Shown here in pieces: positions 1 to 8,852 of a stretch of DNA of 64,000 bases (the stretch's first letter is position 1; each line of letters begins with the position of its first letter). The notes under the pieces are model-generated. The model was not told the DNA's origin, made no database searches, and saw only the letters and a program-made list of their open reading frames with translations. This DNA comes from Prorocentrum cordatum (lineage: Eukaryota; Sar; Dinophyceae; Prorocentrales; Prorocentraceae). The translations under genes and the position numbers were made by a program. The stretch lies in contig CAUYUJ010019615.1 of the NCBI GenBank assembly GCA_963575745.1, forward strand, positions 534,513 through 598,512, written 5' to 3'.

Positions 1-553
1 GTATGGCCGGGACCCCAGGTAAGGGGACCCAGGTTAGTAGCAGGGGCCCTGGAGCTCCTAAGTTGGCCAGGGTCTCTGAACCAGGTCTGCCATAGATGGT
101 GCTTTGTCGGGTCACGGCAGGTCCGGTAATAGTGCAGCGGGGCGGGGGGGGCGTCCCCCAGTTCTCATCACTAAAGCCGGGTCCTACCAACCCCAGGTCT
201 GCCAGCGCCCGACCAGTACTTGGAGCAGGGTGCTTCTTTGCTTCCGAGCCGCTTTTGTCGACGGCCCCTCTGGGCCCAGCGAGGGCCCCAGGAGGCCGAG
301 GACGGCAAAACAAAACCCGCCGCCTCAGCTTTGCCGTCGGCGCGCCGGACCTCTCGGGGCACGCGCGCGCAGCGTCCGAAACGACGGCGACGACGGCTGC
401 GGCCGCCCACGGCGCGCCGGCTGGCCGCCGCGAGGCGCGGCCATGCGGCAGGCCGGCAGCGCCAGCCTGCGGGGCCGCCCGGGCTCCGCGCGGGGCGCCG
501 GCGGCGCCGAGGACCCGCCGCCGGCGGGCCCGCGGCCGGCGGCCCGGGTCAAG

Positions 554-781
554 CAGTGGCGAAGCGTCCTGGCTCGCCTATAGCCCCACCAAACAATGTT
601 CTAAGAACTTCTGGTGCTTTCCAACAAATGGTCTTAGAGCATTTCTCGCAGAGTCTGTCGTGTTTTAAGACATCTGGATTCTGTTCTAAGAACATTGTTT
701 CTGTTCTTAGAACATCTTTGGGTTCTAAGAATACTTCGTGGTAGGACTATAGGAATGCCGGGACGGTCGGTCCCTCCTCAA
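554..781 (+). repeat. Dispersed 230-bp repeat, copy 1
   Basis: This copy matches 37259-37487 over its whole length in the same orientation. Shared blocks include CAGTGGCGA, CGTCCTGGCTCGCCTAT, TTAGAGCATTTCT, TAAGAACATTGTTT and GACTATAGGAATGCCGGGAC. The inner part is less GC-rich than its surroundings and carries several copies of a near-palindrome of the form GTTCTAAGAAC. No coding potential is evident. Confidence 0.85.
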
Positions 782-880
782 GTGGCGCTTCGGAGGCCCG
801 TCGGCCAGCAGCCTCCTTCGCAGGCCCTTCGCCGGCGTTCGGCAGCTTCTCGGGGCGGCGCGTCGGCGCAGAGGATCTAT

Positions 881-1064
881 AGGCCTCCTGGAGATGGAGT
901 CCGAGCAGATAGGGTCGGAGGATCGCGCCGCATCGTCGATGCATCGACGATGCGGCTCGATGTGGGGCCCGACGCCGCCGATGCATCGTCGATGTATGGA
1001 TGATGTATCGGCGATGCGGCGCGATCCTCCGACCCCATCTACTGGGACCCCATCTAGGAGGCCT
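881..1064. mobile_element. Inverted-repeat (foldback/MITE-like) element
   Basis: The two ends are inverted copies of each other for about 60 bp. They start AGGCCTCCT on the left and end AGGAGGCCT on the right. Each arm contains the perfectly inverted 20-mer GGTCGGAGGATCGCGCCGCA. The centre holds several copies of GATGCATCG-like palindromes. No open frame of interest is present and no clear target duplication was found. A non-autonomous element or a large hairpin are both possible. Confidence 0.75.
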
Positions 1065-1451
1065 CAAGTCTGGAGGCCTGCCTGCAGCCCTTCGGCGCCC
1101 TTTCCTGACATCCCCGTGTTGCAACTAATGCTCACGGCGGAGGGCTGGTGCTCGCTAGTTTCCGGTTCTGGAGGCCCTCAGCGGGCCCCGAGACCAGCAA
1201 AATATTATTCGGGATGAAACACCAGTCGCCCTCTCCCACCGAGGCAGGCCGCGAGCCGCTCTGGGGACGAGGGCGCCGGCCACGCGGCATCCTGAGTTTT
1301 GTGGCAGAGCCCTTCGGCCAGAGCGTCAACACATGGATGTGACCATGATGAAACCAATGATTTCGGCAACAGCTTTCAGCAGGAGGCGTCCAGATGCTTG
1401 CCAAGAGGAATGAAGGCGCCCCGTGATAGTTCAGACAGCTTCCGTGCCGCT

Positions 1452-1478
1452 GGCGATGCGATGCGATGCGATGCGATG
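1452..1478 (+). repeat. (GCGAT)n microsatellite
   Basis: About five tandem copies of GCGAT. Confidence 0.85.
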
Positions 1479-2213
1479 AAACACCGGTACAGGGGAAGGG
1501 GTCTAGTCCTCCAGGGAGCCGCGCTACGACAGCAATCGCGACGGCTCGGCGGGCCCAGCGAGGCGCAGGGCAAGGAGATTCGATGCGATCGAGATGGGGG
1601 AGGAAAGGAAAGGGACGAAGACCAGCAGCCCCCCCTGCCCTTACGTGTTGTGAAAACGATGAGGGCGTTTCTGCCAAACGTTTGTAGATTCACCGCGTTA
1701 TTAGTTTTTGTCGCTATTTTTTACGTTTTCATGTCCAGGATCAGCCCGATGCCCACCTGCCGGTGTCCTTCCTGTTGTGATCGCGGTTTCGATATGTTTC
1801 CAGGCGCATTTCATTGCCTCCTGCCTGACGGCCACTTTCTTGAGTGCCGTTTGTAACACGTGTTGGCCGAGTCAAGAGCGACATTATGAAAACGGAAGTC
1901 ACAACACGCCCCCAGCGTTTTTTTATGACCACTAGACCACGTCCAGTCTGAATCGGATTCGCTGTCGGTGTTCCCGCGGGCGTTGCTCACTTGAGACATA
2001 AGATCGCCTGTCCAACAGCGGCCACTGGCGGTTTCGGGCAAACATTGTTTGCTGCTGGGCATCGTGCCTGTTCTTCCGCGACCGTTCCGGGCGTGCCAAG
2101 AGAGGAGACCGGTATTGGAGGAGTTGGGGGATGTGGAGAAGGGAGGTCGGGGAGAGTGAGGCACGGGAGGCGGGGCAGGAACACCAGAGGTCTTAATGTG
2201 CAGGACAGGGCCG

Positions 2214-2276
2214 AATGGGTACGACGAGGAGGAGGAGGAGGAGGAGGAAGATGAGGAGGAGGAGGAGGAGGTGCTG
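2214..2276 (+). repeat. GGA-rich purine tract
   Basis: Nearly uninterrupted GGA and GAA triplets that produce acidic or basic low-complexity frames on both strands. These are not treated as genes. Confidence 0.85.
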
Positions 2277-2489
2277 GCATCGGCACGAGGACAGAGAGGG
2301 CAAGAGGGGGCGTGGCGGAGCGTCATGGCAGCCTGGAGGAGGATCAGGAAAGAAGGAAGGACGAGACACGAGGAGGGAGGGATCAAGTTGGAGGGAAGCG
2401 CAGGCAAGAACGTTGGGGCGGAGGGACGAGAAGAGGGCGGGCGGATGTAGAGGTGGAGGGAGGAGAGATAGCAGAGAGGGGGGAACGAG

Positions 2490-2645
2490 GGGTAGGGAGA
2501 GAGAGACAGAGAGAGAGAGAGATAGTGAGAGAGGTAGGGCTAAAGGAACAGCGAGAGAGAGCCAGAGGGATCGAGAGAGAGAGTAGGAGAGAGGGAGGGA
2601 GAGAGCACGAGAGACACAGAGAGAGAGAGAGAGAGAGAGTCGGAA
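2490..2645 (+). repeat. GA-rich microsatellite
   Basis: Irregular runs of (GA)n and GAGAGAC-type units with a strong purine bias. Confidence 0.85.
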
Positions 2646-2814
2646 GAAGTGATGGGAAATACCGAGACGCAGCCGAGAGGAGGTGGAGCCAGGCAGGGCC
2701 CGGGAGCGGCGAGAGGCGCGCCGACACCCCGTCCGAGCCTGGAGGACGAGGACTTCTCGAGGTTCCTGAACAGAACCGCCCCGGGCCGCGACGAGGCGAG
2801 GACGGCGACCCAAA

Positions 2815-2960
2815 GACGACGAGGGCGGCGCCGACGACGGCTCGAGACGACGACGATGGTCGACGACGGCGACGGCGACGGCGGCAGCGACGACAGCGGC
2901 GGCGGCGGCGATGGCGGCAACGACGACGACCGCCACGGAGACGACGGCGGCAACGCCCCG
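2815..2960 (+). repeat. GAC/GGC trinucleotide tract
   Basis: Imperfect GAC and GGC triplets, giving poly-Asp/Gly on one frame and poly-Arg/Val on others. Confidence 0.75.
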
Positions 2961-3217
2961 CGGCCCCGCGACGAGGTGAGGGAGCACGCCTTCGACAAGG
3001 TGGCCGGCGAGTCGTGGCGGAAGGCCTCGGGGCGCTTGCAGTGGGAGGGTAGCGCTCACGGGGGGTTTGCCCATTGCTCCCGTGCCCCTCTGGCTGACCC
3101 GCGCACGGGAGCGAGCCATGCGTCAGAGGAGGGAAAGCTACCGATACCGCCCCCTCGTTCCTCGTCGCCACGGCTGGGTTCGCTTCGGGATCTTGGTCAA
3201 ACAGAGCGTACCCCGTC

Positions 3218-3323
3218 GGAGGGGTCCGCGCAGCAGCAGTGCCGGTACTTTTTTGTTCCCCCGGTGTGGCGGAGGGGTCCGCGCAGCAGCAGTGCCGGTA
3301 CTTTTTTGTTCCCCCGGTGTGGA
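3218..3323 (+). repeat. 53-bp tandem duplication
   Basis: Two essentially identical 53-bp copies lie head to tail, the second starting at 3271. Each starts GGAGGGGTCCGCGCAGCAGC and ends near CCCCCGGTGTGG. The near identity suggests a recent event. Confidence 0.9.
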
Positions 3324-3819
3324 GCCGACGCCCCCTCTTCCCCTCCCTCTGCTGATCCAGGTCTGCGAGCTGCTACACGCGGCAGGCGGGGGTTCGCCAC
3401 ATCAGGATGCACGTTGTTCTTAAGATTGCACGACGCGGGGGGGTCCAGGTTCCCCGGATGTGGACTCCCTTTGCGGCACTGCAGCGGGAACGAGGCACAG
3501 AAGAAGAGTTGGACGCGCCATTCTTCTTACTATCCGCAGGGCGTCCTGTGGCAGGGAGGATGGCGAGGAGGGGGAGTCGGAGGACGCGCACAAGTCAGGA
3601 GCCAGGGAGTATGCGCAGCGCTTATTCTGCACACTTGCTCCCTCATCGTCCTGCAACAAGTCCGCGCCGTGTGGACACGGTGGCGTCCCCAGAACGAGCG
3701 TTCAAGGTGTAACGCCGCCTTGGCCCAGAGTCGGCCCGCACAGGACGATCTGCGCTGTCGGAGAGCCGCGATCGTTCCAAGGTTGGTCGTGGCACAAACA
3801 ACGTCAAAACTTTCGGAGC

Positions 3820-3930
3820 TCCGCGCGGATTCCTAGGATCGGCGCTGGAGCCCCCTGGCTGCGCCTGTGGCGCCGCCCCTGGCGCGCTCCGCGCGCCACG
3901 GAGGGAGGTCCAACGCCGATCCAAGAGATC
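3820..3930 (+). repeat. Dispersed GC-rich repeat, copy 1
   Basis: Matches 37575-37690 in the same order and orientation: GCTCCGCGCGGA, a GGAT(T/C)GGCG block, and GGCGCCGCCCCTG followed by CGCGCTCCGC. The copies are clearly diverged. Confidence 0.65.
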
Positions 3931-4097
3931 CGCGCAGACCTCCAGAAGCTTCCGTGCATGCAATCTGCTCGCCCCTGGTGGCGCGGCCCACGCGGTGCCA
4001 GAACCGATCCGCGAGTAGCCGCCACGCGAACTTGCCCGCCGCCCGGTCCAGATCCACATCCCGTCCTCTCCCTCAGGCGCCCTGCGGGGCCGCGTGC

Positions 4098-4196
4098 CCT
4101 CGTCCTCGTCCTCCTCCTCCTCCTCCTCCTCCTCCTCCTCCTCGCCCTCCTCCTCCTCCTCCTCCTCCTCCTCCTCCTCCTCCTCCTCCTCCCTCT
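4098..4196 (+). repeat. (CTC)n trinucleotide tract
   Basis: Long run of CTC triplets with one short interruption. All translations are single-residue runs. Confidence 0.9.
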
Positions 4197-4399
4197 TGGC
4201 TCGAGGCAGGGCTCGGGCTTCCGGCCCCGCGGCAGCACGGGCCCGCGGCGCAAAAGAGAGGCCCGGCCGATTCCGACCCCCCCGTCGCCAGGAGGCCACG
4301 TACACCGCCACCCACATCAGCATCGCGAGGCCCGAGCCGAGGCCCGCGCTGGGACCTCACCTGCCTCTCTCGCTGCGACCGTGTGCCAGTCATCTCTCC

Positions 4400-4715
4400 T
4401 CACTCCTTTCTCCTCCTCCTCTTGCTCCTCCTCTGGGCTCCTCCTGTCCTCCTCGTCACTCTACCTCCTCCTCCTCCTCCTCCTCCTCCTCATCCTCATC
4501 CTCATCCTCCGTATCCTCCTCCTCCTCATCCTCTCTCTTGCCTCTTCCTCCTCTTCACTCCTCCTCCGCCTCCCTCTTTCCTCTTCGTCCACCTAACTCC
4601 TCCTCACTCCACCTCCTCCTCCTCCTCACTCCTCCTCACTCCTCCTCACTCCTCATTTTTTATCCTCGCTCCTCCGTATTCTCTCCTCCCTCTCCCTCCC
4701 TTCCAGCTCCCTCCG
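4400..4715 (+). repeat. CTC-rich imperfect tract
   Basis: About 300 bp of pyrimidine-rich sequence made of CTC, CAT and CACTC units, continuing the composition of the preceding CTC tract. Confidence 0.85.
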
Positions 4716-4827
4716 CTGGAGCCCCCGTGTGAACTAATTAAAGAAAGTACCACCAGCAGCCCATCGGCGTGGATCGGGGACGGGGTAAGAGAGGAGGGGT
4801 GTTGCTAGCCATTCGCCATTATCCGTT

Positions 4828-4889
4828 CCTCGTCTCTCTCTCTCTCTCTTTCTTGTTTTTTGTTTCTCTCTCTCTCTCTCTCTCTCCCA
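4828..4889 (+). repeat. (TC)n microsatellite
   Basis: Two TC dinucleotide runs separated by a T-rich spacer. Confidence 0.9.
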
Positions 4890-5892
4890 ATCTCTTTTCT
4901 CCCCTTCTCTCACACGGTGTGTTTGAGCTAGCTGTGTTTTGTTTAGTGCTTAGTGCGGATCGTGTGCGCGTCATGTTGCGTGGCGCTGCGCTTGGCTGCG
5001 TTGCGCGTCGTCGAGAAAGCTGGAGGAAGGAAGGATCGGTGCTGTCGACCTTCGGCTGTAAGCTCCTGCTTCCATGCACGACGGCCGAGCCGAAGACTGC
5101 GACGAGGGAAGCTTGGTCCACGCGTGTCCGCCAATGTCCTGGCTGCGCAGTGGAGGAGCAGCACGGGGAATGAGAGCGGCGGAGGAGGAGGGAGGATCGT
5201 GGGCGAGAAATGTACCATATCCACGGCCTCGCGGGCCAGGACCTTGGGCCGCGACACCATGGGTGCGGGGCGTTTTTGTTGTTGATGCCCCGCGCGGAAC
5301 GTCTCCATGCGGCCGCGTATCTACGGGATTGTGCCCCGGAGTCCAGACCGCGAGGGCGTGTATATGGATGTGTTCGAGTTGCTCCTCTGCCCCGGAGGCT
5401 AGAGCTGGTCACGAAGACGGCCCCAGAACTCCCGACCCCTTCCCCAGGGGCAGTTTTCGGCCCGGATGAATCTTTGACGGTGGGCCAGTGACGGCACCTC
5501 GAGGCCAGAATGAAGGGAAAGCGCGGCGGCTGAAGACAAGATGTCGTCGGAGGCCTGGGATTTTGCAGAGGCGGAGCAGCGGGGGCGGGAGAGCGGCGAA
5601 GGGGGGGAATAGCTCGCCCTGTGTGGTTCTTGGAAACGGCAGGGCCGCTTTCTTTATCGCATCCAATGATCTTGATCTTGACACTGAAGCTGATACACCA
5701 ACGGCTCGACGAAACGGCAAAAACGGCGCTGGGATTGGAGCCAGAGCCAGACCGTAGACACAAGAAAACGGCGACGGAGCTGGAAAAAGAAAGCGGCGCT
5801 GGGACCAGGACACAACAAACGGCAAAACTAAAAGGCGTGAAACCTTGTCTTGTCGCTTCCAAGAACCACCAAGGGCTTGCCCCCAAGACATG

Positions 5893-6035
5893 CGACGTCC
5901 TGATTTTGTCCATGCCCGGGTCCCTGGAAGTCCCGATCCTTTCCCTGGGAACGGTCCTTCGCCCCGATCCGGCTTTGTTGACGGTCCCAAGGCCCGGTGG
6001 GAGCCCCCCCAGAGGTGGAAAGTAGCGAAACACTC
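5893..6035 (-). repeat. Member of the GTCAAACAACG dispersed family
   Basis: Reverse-strand copy of the abundant family whose core reads roughly GACCGTCAAACAACGACTCA then GGATGAAAAGCCGG and GGGGAAGGGGTC. Here the complement of GGTCCC..GGCCTCTGG and of the GGGAAGGG..GACTTCC block can be aligned. Confidence 0.65.
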
Positions 6036-6040
6036 TCCAC

Positions 6041-6170
6041 TTGGCATCGCTCGGATATGTGCTTTTTTCCTTTGGCGAGGACCATCGAGGAGCATCCTCG
6101 ATGATTTTGCGAAACAAACCACGCACGAAACCAAAAAAAGCACAGGGAATTGACGTCCGAGCGATGGCCA
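6041..6170. mobile_element. MITE-like element, family C (complete copy)
   Basis: 130-bp element with terminal inverted repeats: TTGGCATCGCTCGGA at the left, and TCCGAGCGATGGCCA at the right. It contains a short internal hairpin (ATCGAGGAGCATCCTCGAT) and the stretch CACGCACGAAACCAAAAAAA. Partial copies occur at 12452-12552 (left part), 14429-14464 and 59693-59752 (right part), so this is a real family. Confidence 0.75.
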
Positions 6171-6422
6171 GTCCAGCGTGCTCTGTTTATGGCCCGAGGG
6201 GGTTCGGGGTCAGGGCTATAGGCCCCCCCCTCCGCCCCGGAGGCTGGAGCTGGTCATCCGCGACACCAGGCTGCGCGCGGTCCCGGGTGGCCCGCGCGCG
6301 CCCGCCCTCGGCGTGCTCAGCAGGCCGCTGCGGCGCCGCGGGCTCGAACTCGCCGCCGCCGCCGCCGCGGCCGCCGCCGCCCGCCCGGATGTTGTCTCGC
6401 GCTGGTTCTCCCAGAGCCCCTC

Positions 6423-6510
6423 GGATGCAACTCCTGGGAGGTCCAATTCTGATTTTGCCCCGGTCCGAAGTCTGGCTCAATCCCGCTTCATCCGGCTTAA
6501 TCCGAGGCCC
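6423..6510 (+). repeat. Dispersed repeat, pair with 32536-32630
   Basis: Shares GCAACT(C/T)CTGGGAGGTC and a following TCATCCG..AATCC region with 32536-32630. Diverged, with small indels. Confidence 0.55.
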
Positions 6511-6616
6511 AATCTGGCATAACAGCCCCCCAAAGGGGTTTAATCCTCCCTAGTCCTTCCGACGAAGACCTCCCAGCAATTGCCTCCTAAGACCCCCTCG
6601 GGTCATGAATCTTCGT

Positions 6617-6858
6617 GACCCAAAATGGGGTCCAGCTGAAAGGGGATGGTGCACTAGATCTGGGGTAATTGTATTGCAAGTATATGTTGCGCCAGCTGTC
6701 TTGCATCGTCTTGCAGCTATAATGTGCTACTCGAGAACAACCAGCTGTACATTTGCGCACCAGAATGTATCACACGCTCCAAATCGATTGCAACCTCACG
6801 AATATGTTGCACCAGATCTATTGCACCTCCCCTATTTCGTTGGACCCCCTTTCGGGTC
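6617..6858. mobile_element. Inverted-repeat element, 242 bp
   Basis: The first and last roughly 45 bp are imperfect inverted repeats. The left arm runs GACCCAAAATGGGGTCCAGC, then GGGGATGGTGCACTAGATCTGG. The right arm is its complement, ending CCCCCTTTCGGGTC. The interior is AT-richer than its surroundings with no convincing frame. Likely a non-autonomous DNA element; no target duplication was identified. Confidence 0.65.
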
Positions 6859-6864
6859 AACCAG

Positions 6865-7015
6865 ATGGACAAAATCACGATCTCTGGAGGTGTTTCGCTG
6901 TTTTCAGCCTCTGGGGGCCCTCACGGGGCCTCGGGACCATCAAGAAACGACTCAGGATGAGAAAGTGGTCATGGGGAAAGGGTCGAGACATGTGGGGGTC
7001 GACGTCATGAAAACA
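6865..7015 (+). repeat. Member of the GTCAAACAACG dispersed family
   Basis: Forward copy: TTTCGCTGTTTTCAGCCTC, GGGGGCCCTCACGGGGCC, GGGACCATCAAG, ACGACTCAGGATGAGAAAG, GGGGAAAGGGTCGAGAC, then GGGGGTCGACGTCATGAAA and a following ATGACGTCG. This is one of the fuller copies together with 45765-45912 and 49438-49565. Confidence 0.8.
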
Positions 7016-7636
7016 TGACGTCGAGGGGCTGGGTACGACGTGTTAGTTCAACCCTGGCGTCTTTTCTTCGATACTGGTACAGATTCCCCCGACCCACGGG
7101 GCAAGTTTATTCAGTCGCCTTTTCGGGGGGCGGGGGGGCCATGAAGGCGGTTTCGCGTAACCGACGCTACGGGGGAGGCAGGCGTTTTTTGTATCGCCGT
7201 CTCGGCATGGATATTCATCCTGCAACCCGTCCCCGTCACCGCGCATGCTCTGACATCTACAGCTTGTGCCAATCGCAGGCACGGCAGGCAGCACGCCCCA
7301 AATGCAAACACGACCGATGCAAATCCGTATGCGGACACGGGAAACAGATGTGACGCTCAATTGCCAGTTCTTCGAGTAAGCAGGGATAGAACTACAAAAT
7401 TTCATGGGCACGACCAGACATAACTATAAATGACAGTTTTCACGGAGGGGGCGGGCAGAATATTAAGGGCCCGAATATCAAGTCACCGGAGCAGGCAGGG
7501 GGGCCGGTTCTCTAGCGGGCAGCCGTTGAATAAGGGATATGAAGTAGTATTGAGCTCACCCTGGCCATTCCTCTCTCGGCTGCACCTTGACCATGTAAAA
7601 GGCGGTACGTGTGTAATGTATAAAATATATGTATAC

Positions 7637-7708
7637 AAACACACACACACACAAAACACACACACACACACAACACACACACACACACACAACACACACA
7701 GACACATG
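7637..7708 (+). repeat. (CA)n microsatellite
   Basis: Nearly pure CA repeat with AAAA and CAAC interruptions. Confidence 0.95.
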
Positions 7709-7789
7709 GGAGATCCGGCCCCTGGGCCCCGGGCGGGCCCCCCGCTTGTACCACGGTCCCCCCTCTCCCCGGCGGGCTCCCCCGACGAC

Positions 7790-7919
7790 CCCCAGGGGCT
7801 CCCGGTCCGCTCGAGAGCGCTCCAAGAGGGCCCTGAGAGGGCCCCAGGAGCACTTCAAGACGGCCCAAGATGGCTTCCAGAAGGGCCAAGAGGATTTCAA
7901 GACGCCCCAAGAGAGCCCC
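7790..7919 (+). repeat. Degenerate AAGATGGC/AAGACGGC minisatellite, left part
   Basis: Irregular tandem units such as CAAGACGGCCCAAGATGGC and CCCCAAGAGAGCCCC. The same array resumes at 8834, directly after the inserted retroposed gene. Related arrays occur at 30395-30965 and 33315-33890 (opposite strand) and 45475-45680. The array is the insertion target of the retroposed gene. Confidence 0.85.
7901..7919 (+). repeat. Target-site duplication, left copy
   Basis: GACGCCCCAAGAGAGCCCC, identical over 19 bp to 8834-8852. This copy abuts the first base of the leader relic; the other abuts the end of the A tract. Confidence 0.92.
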
Positions 7920-7941
7920 TCCGTAGCCATTTTGGCTCTAG
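7920..7941 (+). other. Relic of the dinoflagellate spliced leader
   Basis: T followed by CCGTAGCCATTTTGGCTC and TAG. As I remember it, the dinoflagellate leader is 22 bases long (variable first base) and ends CTCAAG, so only the third base from the end differs (A to T). It begins at the exact insertion boundary and lies 36 bases before the start codon. It is not a leader-RNA gene, because no donor site follows it. Confidence 0.92.
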
Positions 7942-7977
7942 CGAGCGGGCCGCGGGGCCCCGCCCCCGCGCCGCAAT

Positions 7978-8505
7978 ATGGCCGCGGCGCGGGGTTGCGC
8001 GTCAGGCCCGCGCCGTCGGCGACCAGGGGCGCGCTGCGCGCCCGGGTTCGCGGCGCTGGCGCTGGCCGCCGCCTGGGGCTGCGCTTGCTTGGCACGGCGG
8101 GGCTCATCGGGCTTCGTCGCTGGCGCTGCGGCGCCGCGAACGCCCAGGCCAGCGACTCGCCGGCGGACCTTCCGCCGCTTTTACGGCGACCCGAAGTACG
8201 ACCAGGAGTGGAAGAACGACCCCACCGACCCTCGGTGGGACAAGGAAAAGCGCGAGTTCGAGTGGTTCTTCACGACGGGGGAGTTCAAGGATAGGGACCT
8301 CAAGCTCGCGGACCTGCCGAGGCCTGGCGGCGAGGCTCTCAAGGACTTCTGGAACACGATGTACGAGAAGGGCGTTCTGTTTGCCTTGCTCCAGTCCGTG
8401 TTCACAATCGTGGCCTTCGGCGCGATCTTCGAGTACTTGCCAATCCTCATCAATGGCTTCCTGAGAGCCGTGTTCAAGATCCCGATTCCAGACGCAGCCG
8501 CGTGA
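7978..8505 (+). CDS. Plastid-targeted single-pass membrane protein, family not recognised
   Basis: Intact 175-residue protein in one exon. Residues about 1-20 are Arg-rich. A hydrophobic signal-like stretch (about 22-38, FAALALAAAWGCACLA) follows. Then comes an Arg/Ala/Pro-rich transit-like region that begins SGFVAG; a Phe-led motif right after the signal peptide is typical of plastid presequences in algae with secondary plastids. The predicted mature part (from about residue 70) is acidic and aromatic, with GDPKYDQEW, DPRWDKEKREFEWFF and DFWNTMYEKG. One membrane segment follows (about 134-158, LLQSVFTIVAFGAIFEYL onward), and the tail is FKIPIPDAAA. A small thylakoid or envelope protein is plausible, but I cannot name the family. 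The start codon follows the leader relic by 36 bases, with no nearer ATG. The lack of introns fits retroposition. The intact frame and biased codons suggest it works, or is a very young copy. Confidence 0.88.
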   Translation: MAAARGCASGPRRRRPGARCAPGFAALALAAAWGCACLARRGSSGFVAGAAAPRTPRPATRRRTFRRFYGDPKYDQEWKNDPTDPRWDKEKREFEWFFTTGEFKDRDLKLADLPRPGGEALKDFWNTMYEKGVLFALLQSVFTIVAFGAIFEYLPILINGFLRAVFKIPIPDAAA

Positions 8506-8823
8506 CGTTCGCCTGCGCCGCCCCGGGATTCGGCGGCCCGGCCCCTGCGCCGGGATGGGCCTCCGCCGCCGCCACCTGGGAGGCCACGCCGCCGAGCCGC
8601 TCAGTGATGGGCAGTTTCGTTTCTTCCCGCGCGTAGCATGTTCCTCGAGCGAGACGGCTGGGCGCTGTGGGTTCCCGACCTCCTCCTGCACACCCTTATT
8701 GCCCCCTCGCTGCTCTCTCTCAAGCTTCATGATCGTCTCGGTGTGTTCTTCAGGCTTTCTTGTTGTACTTTTTACATTCTCGCCCTTTCGATCCAGACCT
8801 GTGAATCTCGCTGGCGTCGGCGC

Positions 8824-8833
8824 AAAAAAAAAG
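8824..8833 (+). other. Relic poly(A) tail of the retroposed copy
   Basis: Ten consecutive A residues end exactly where the right 19-bp target duplication begins. Confidence 0.85.
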
Positions 8834-8852
8834 ACGCCCCAAGAGAGCCCCA
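8834..8852 (+). repeat. Target-site duplication, right copy
   Basis: Perfect repeat of 7901-7919. With the preceding AA counted as shared, the match would be 21 bp. It continues directly into the minisatellite. Confidence 0.92.

Larger units (their letters stand above)
1..7789. other. Gene-free repeat-rich interval
   Basis: I see no supportable coding region here. The long open frames are GC-rich or simple-repeat translations (poly-Arg, poly-Pro, poly-Ser) with no domain or splice-site context. The interval holds inverted-repeat elements (881-1064, 6041-6170, 6617-6858), copies of dispersed families (554-781, 3820-3930, 5893-6035, 6423-6510, 6865-7015), GGA, GA, CTC and TC tracts, and a CA tract near its end. 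Confidence 0.7.
7920..8833 (+). mobile_element. Retroposed, trans-spliced mRNA copy (processed gene)
   Basis: A complete cDNA-like insertion. In order it has a spliced-leader relic (7920-7941), a 36-base 5' UTR, an intronless intact coding region (7978-8505), a 3' UTR of about 318 bases, and ten A residues (8824-8833). Both sides carry the same 19 bp. This is what target-primed reverse transcription of a mature dinoflagellate mRNA is expected to leave. Re-integration of leader-bearing cDNAs is established for dinoflagellates; the specific event here is read directly from the sequence. The enzyme that made it is not visible in the window. Confidence 0.92.
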
